The notes below the pieces were generated by a model, which saw only the letters and a program-made list of their open reading frames with translations, made no database searches and was not told the DNA's origin. A stretch of DNA of 64,000 bases from a virus. Of this stretch, positions 61,989 through 64,000 are shown piece after piece (position 1 is the stretch's first letter; the number at the start of each line of letters is the position of its first letter). The stretch covers positions 31,494-95,493 of the IMG/VR virus record IMGVR_UViG_3300037264_007554; one strand, written 5' to 3'. The position numbers and the translations under genes were made by a program.

Positions 61989-62384
61989 CTAGATGCCGAA
62001 GATAGCCGCGTGAAGGTTCGCCACGTCGAGCGCAGATGCCGCGTTGATTGTCAGGCCGGAACTGTCTTTGATGGCTACAGGGTAGACAAGCGAGAGTCTG
62101 CCGTTGAAGTACGCGGTGAGATCGGTGCGCTTGTCTCCCGTGAAAAGGTAACGTCTGCCGCCGAAGGCGATCTTGCCTTGTTGCACGTCGATCGCAGTGT
62201 CGACGGCGTCTTTTTCGGCCTGCGACATTTCGACGACCGAACCCGAGACGATCTTCCAGTAGCGTTGACGTACGCCCGCAACTGCCGACAGATCAGGATT
62301 TATCATCCAGTCTGCCGGGGGGTAGTCGGGCGTGTTCACAGATTCGAGGTACTGAAGACTCGTTTTGTTGAGGACGTTCGCCAT
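61989..62384 (-). CDS. Tail-fibre/adhesin-associated protein
   Basis: 131 residues from the ATG at 62384. VNTPDYPPADWMINPDLSAV and VRQRYWKIVSGSVVEMSQAE is a segment I recognise from phage fibre and host-range proteins. The middle has GGRRYLFTGDKRTDLTAYFN. Probably part of a fibre or its attachment. It lies between the LamG-like protein and the oxygenase genes. Confidence 0.68.
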   Translation of the reverse strand: MANVLNKTSLQYLESVNTPDYPPADWMINPDLSAVAGVRQRYWKIVSGSVVEMSQAEKDAVDTAIDVQQGKIAFGGRRYLFTGDKRTDLTAYFNGRLSLVYPVAIKDSSGLTINAASALDVANLHAAIFGI

Positions 62385-62448
62385 GGTTTTTATCTTAAGC
62401 GGCGTGTCCCCGCGGCACAAGTGCACCTGGAAAATAAGTGGGGCCTTC

Positions 62449-63168
62449 CTATGCGACTCTTCTACGTGGGCCGAGAACCGATGAAGAGTACACGGGAACA
62501 CTCACAGTTGTTGTTCCCTGCGCGCCGATGGGCCCGCTGTTCTTGACGGCGGCAGTTGCGCCGATCCCAAGCTCGTTCATGCGCCACCGGCCGCGCAATC
62601 CGAAGGTAATGCCATCGCGGCCCCGCGACGTGTAGATCGTGAGAATTTCCGCCAGCGACAGCGCGCGGCTGTAGATGCGGGCGTCCTCGATGTCGCCGTC
62701 AAAGAAATTGGCAGTGCCATCCACGCCAGCGCCGATGCGGCCGTTCTTTTCGTTGGTGGCGCTGAAATTGACGGACGAAGAATTGGTAAAGGTTCCCGTA
62801 CCTGCTGCTGCGCCGTTGATGAACAGCGACGCGAGCCGGGTCGAGTTGACGTAAGTCCCGGCAACGTGCGCCCAGGTGTTAGCGACGATCGCACCTGGGC
62901 CTGACGAGTTTACAGTGGTTGGACTGTTAGCATCGAGGTCTCTCCCGATGAGAAACACTAGCGTTGTATCGATGCCCAGGCGCATCCTGCTAGAAGATGA
63001 CGAGCCGGGTGGAGGACCGATCGACACTCCTACGATACTTTGGGATGTACCTGTCGTTCTGGTAGTCCGTGCCCACCCCATGAGGGTCGCCCCAGACTGG
63101 CCGTTGAGAAATGGCAAGTCCGACCCGAGACTGACCACATCGTCGACGTTGTCAAAATCTACAGCCAT
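62449..63168 (-). CDS. LamG / concanavalin-like adhesin
   Basis: A 239-residue protein with the LamG-like jelly-roll fold: LNGQSGATLMGWARTTRTTG, NTWAHVAGTYVNSTRLASLF, DGDIEDARIYSRALSLAEIL. Those three signatures are typical of concanavalin-A-like sugar-binding domains in phage fibres. The C-terminal part is Gly/Ser-rich. Expected to bind host polysaccharide. Confidence 0.85.
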   Translation of the reverse strand: MAVDFDNVDDVVSLGSDLPFLNGQSGATLMGWARTTRTTGTSQSIVGVSIGPPPGSSSSSRMRLGIDTTLVFLIGRDLDANSPTTVNSSGPGAIVANTWAHVAGTYVNSTRLASLFINGAAAGTGTFTNSSSVNFSATNEKNGRIGAGVDGTANFFDGDIEDARIYSRALSLAEILTIYTSRGRDGITFGLRGRWRMNELGIGATAAVKNSGPIGAQGTTTVSVPVYSSSVLGPRRRVA

Positions 63169-63173
63169 TTAGA

Positions 63174-64000
63174 TCACGTCGATGTGACCCGGAGAAGAGC
63201 GAGATGAAGGTCTCCGGGTAGCTCGTTTGCTAGACCTACGTTGCGTGTGATTTCGATGTTGTTCAACGTGTCGGCCGCCAGCGAAAGCGCCGCGAGCGTG
63301 AATGTGTCAGTGAATTTTTGAAGGCGGGTATTGGTAGGCATGCTCTGTTCCGTGAAGTTTACGGCTGCCGACCACGCTGTGGGTGCCACGTTGCTTGCGT
63401 ATTCTTTGCGGTAGTGCTTGAGCTGGACTTGATCTGCAGGTGCTGTGGGCGCAGTGGCCGCAGCGATCCAGTAATCGTAAACTATGTTGGCCACTCCTGA
63501 CGCCGGAATGTAGAGCGCGAAGCCTCTGCCTTCCTCAGTCGTGTCGTCGTAGGCTGCTACTTTTAGATCATCGTCTGTACCGCCCTTGGTAGTCGTGGGC
63601 GCGATTGCGTTGATTGTCCAGTCGGCATTGTCCGGTACGTCGAGTTGGTCCGCGAAAAGTTGGAAGTTTACGCCCGACGCCGCTGCGCCCTGAGCGCCCT
63701 GCGCACCGGCCGCGCCCTGAGCGCCCTGCGCACCGGCCGCGCCCTGAGCGCCCTGCGCACCGGCCGCGCCCTGAGCGCCCTGCGCACCGGCTGCGCCCTG
63801 AGCGCCCTGCGCACCGGCTGCGCCCTGAGCGCCCTGCGCACCGGCTGCGCCCTGAGCGCCCTGCGCACCGGCCGCGCCCTGAGCGCCCTGCGCACCGGCC
63901 GCGCCCTGAGCGCCCTGCGCACCGGCCGCGCCCTGAGCGCCCTGCGCACCGGCCGCGCCCTGAGCGCCCTGCGCACCGGCTGCGCCCTGAGCGCCCTGCG
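63174..64000 (-). CDS. Collagen-like fibre protein (5' end cut by window)
   Basis: The reading frame enters from the right edge with about twelve 9-residue units of Gly-x-x triplets (GAQ GAA GAQ type), which should form a collagen-like triple helix. A 160-residue C-terminal domain follows: [40 protein letters not shown], then a beta-rich end [11 protein letters not shown]. Collagen-like phage proteins are fibre shafts with C-terminal trimerisation or receptor domains. GTG 63494 lies inside this frame and is not a real start. The triplets hold no proline or lysine in the visible part. Confidence 0.87.
   Translation of the reverse strand, partial: QGAQGAAGAQGAQGAAGAQGAQGAAGAQGAQGAAGAQGAQGAAGAQGAQGAAGAQGAQGAAGAQGAQGAAGAQGAQGAAGAQGAQGAAGAQGAQGAAGAQGAQGAAASGVNFQLFADQLDVPDNADWTINAIAPTTTKGGTDDDLKVAAYDDTTEEGRGFALYIPASGVANIVYDYWIAAATAPTAPADQVQLKHYRKEYASNVAPTAWSAAVNFTEQSMPTNTRLQKFTDTFTLAALSLAADTLNNIEITRNVGLANELPGDLHLALLRVTST
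63676..64000. repeat. 27-base tandem repeat coding for Gly-x-x triplets
   Basis: Plus-strand unit GCGCCCTGAGCGCCCTGCGC plus ACCGGCC, about twelve copies running off the window. Some copies carry GGCTGC in place of GGCCGC. Confidence 0.88.

Noticed and set aside
63174-63494. Separate small gene starting at GTG 63494
   Set aside because: The frame continues without a stop into the collagen-like repeats, so it is the C-terminal domain of the fibre protein.
63668-64000. ORF of repeated RRALRARPV units
   Set aside because: Wrong frame of the collagen-like repeat; the GAQGAA frame continues into a folded C-terminal domain.
63676-64000. CRISPR-like or satellite repeat
   Set aside because: 27-base units with no spacers, in frame and coding for Gly-x-x triplets.
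60143-64000. Proof of a tailed phage from fibre genes
   Set aside because: Collagen-like, LamG and fibre-associated domains also occur on tailless phages, so they do not settle virion type.

Overview
The window looks like part of a large, GC-rich dsDNA bacteriophage genome. Genes are tightly packed, often with 1-4 base stop/start overlaps. No host housekeeping genes, integrase, tRNA, rRNA or CRISPR array were recognised. A host in or near the Myxococcota is an inference. It rests on a phage-encoded lipoprotein (12477-13250) whose CNGKDDDCNG motif is typical of myxobacterial surface proteins, and on the high GC content.

Layout. (1) 1-11949 is a virion and lysis region, mostly on the minus strand. 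It holds a CHAP endolysin, a lytic transglycosylase, many small membrane proteins, a candidate capsid operon closed by a terminator, a large peptidoglycan-binding membrane protein, a transglutaminase-like protein and three paralogues of an unnamed GPLK family. (2) 11962-18543 (minus) holds an iron-oxygenase-like protein, a C-type lectin lipoprotein, a HicA-like protein and a three- to four-gene MoxR ATPase / VWA metallopeptidase cassette. (3) 19040-22874 (plus) starts with two adjacent PP-loop (PAPS-reductase-like) proteins. An operator-rich gap separates it from the MoxR cassette. (4) 22871-30664 is mixed: a large coiled-coil protein, a zinc-binding protein, an N4/N6 DNA methyltransferase, a ParB-like protein and a stand-alone DnaA domain IV protein. 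(5) 30665-31467 is an AT-rich gap with inverted iterons and a perfect DnaA box, a likely replication origin. (6) 31468-49412 is replication and nucleotide metabolism: primase-SF3 helicase, methyltransferase, PD-(D/E)XK nuclease, SF2 helicase, family A DNA polymerase, RuvC-like nuclease, Cro-like repressor, MazG-like protein, ThyX, HNH nucleases and an RRM protein. (7) 49450-53956 has more small virion-like membrane proteins. (8) 54003-60165 is an unbroken run of 24 tiny basic genes. (9) 60143-64000 (minus) holds a glycosyltransferase-methyltransferase fusion, a 2OG-Fe(II) oxygenase and fibre proteins with LamG and collagen-like repeats.

How it fits together. Virion-type genes, and a few others, are preceded by one recurring promoter, often TAATTTGAC or TAATTTGC as the -35 region, then 16-18 bases, then a -10 box. 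The -10 usually lies only 6-8 bases before the start codon, which predicts leaderless mRNAs. Replication and early-type operons instead have ordinary Shine-Dalgarno starts and palindromic operators. No terminase, portal, sheath or tape-measure gene was recognised here. Together with the many one- or two-pass membrane proteins and cell-wall enzymes, this leaves open a membrane-containing tailless virion, but it is not proven. The genome continues beyond both edges: the endolysin is cut at the left and the collagen-like fibre at the right.
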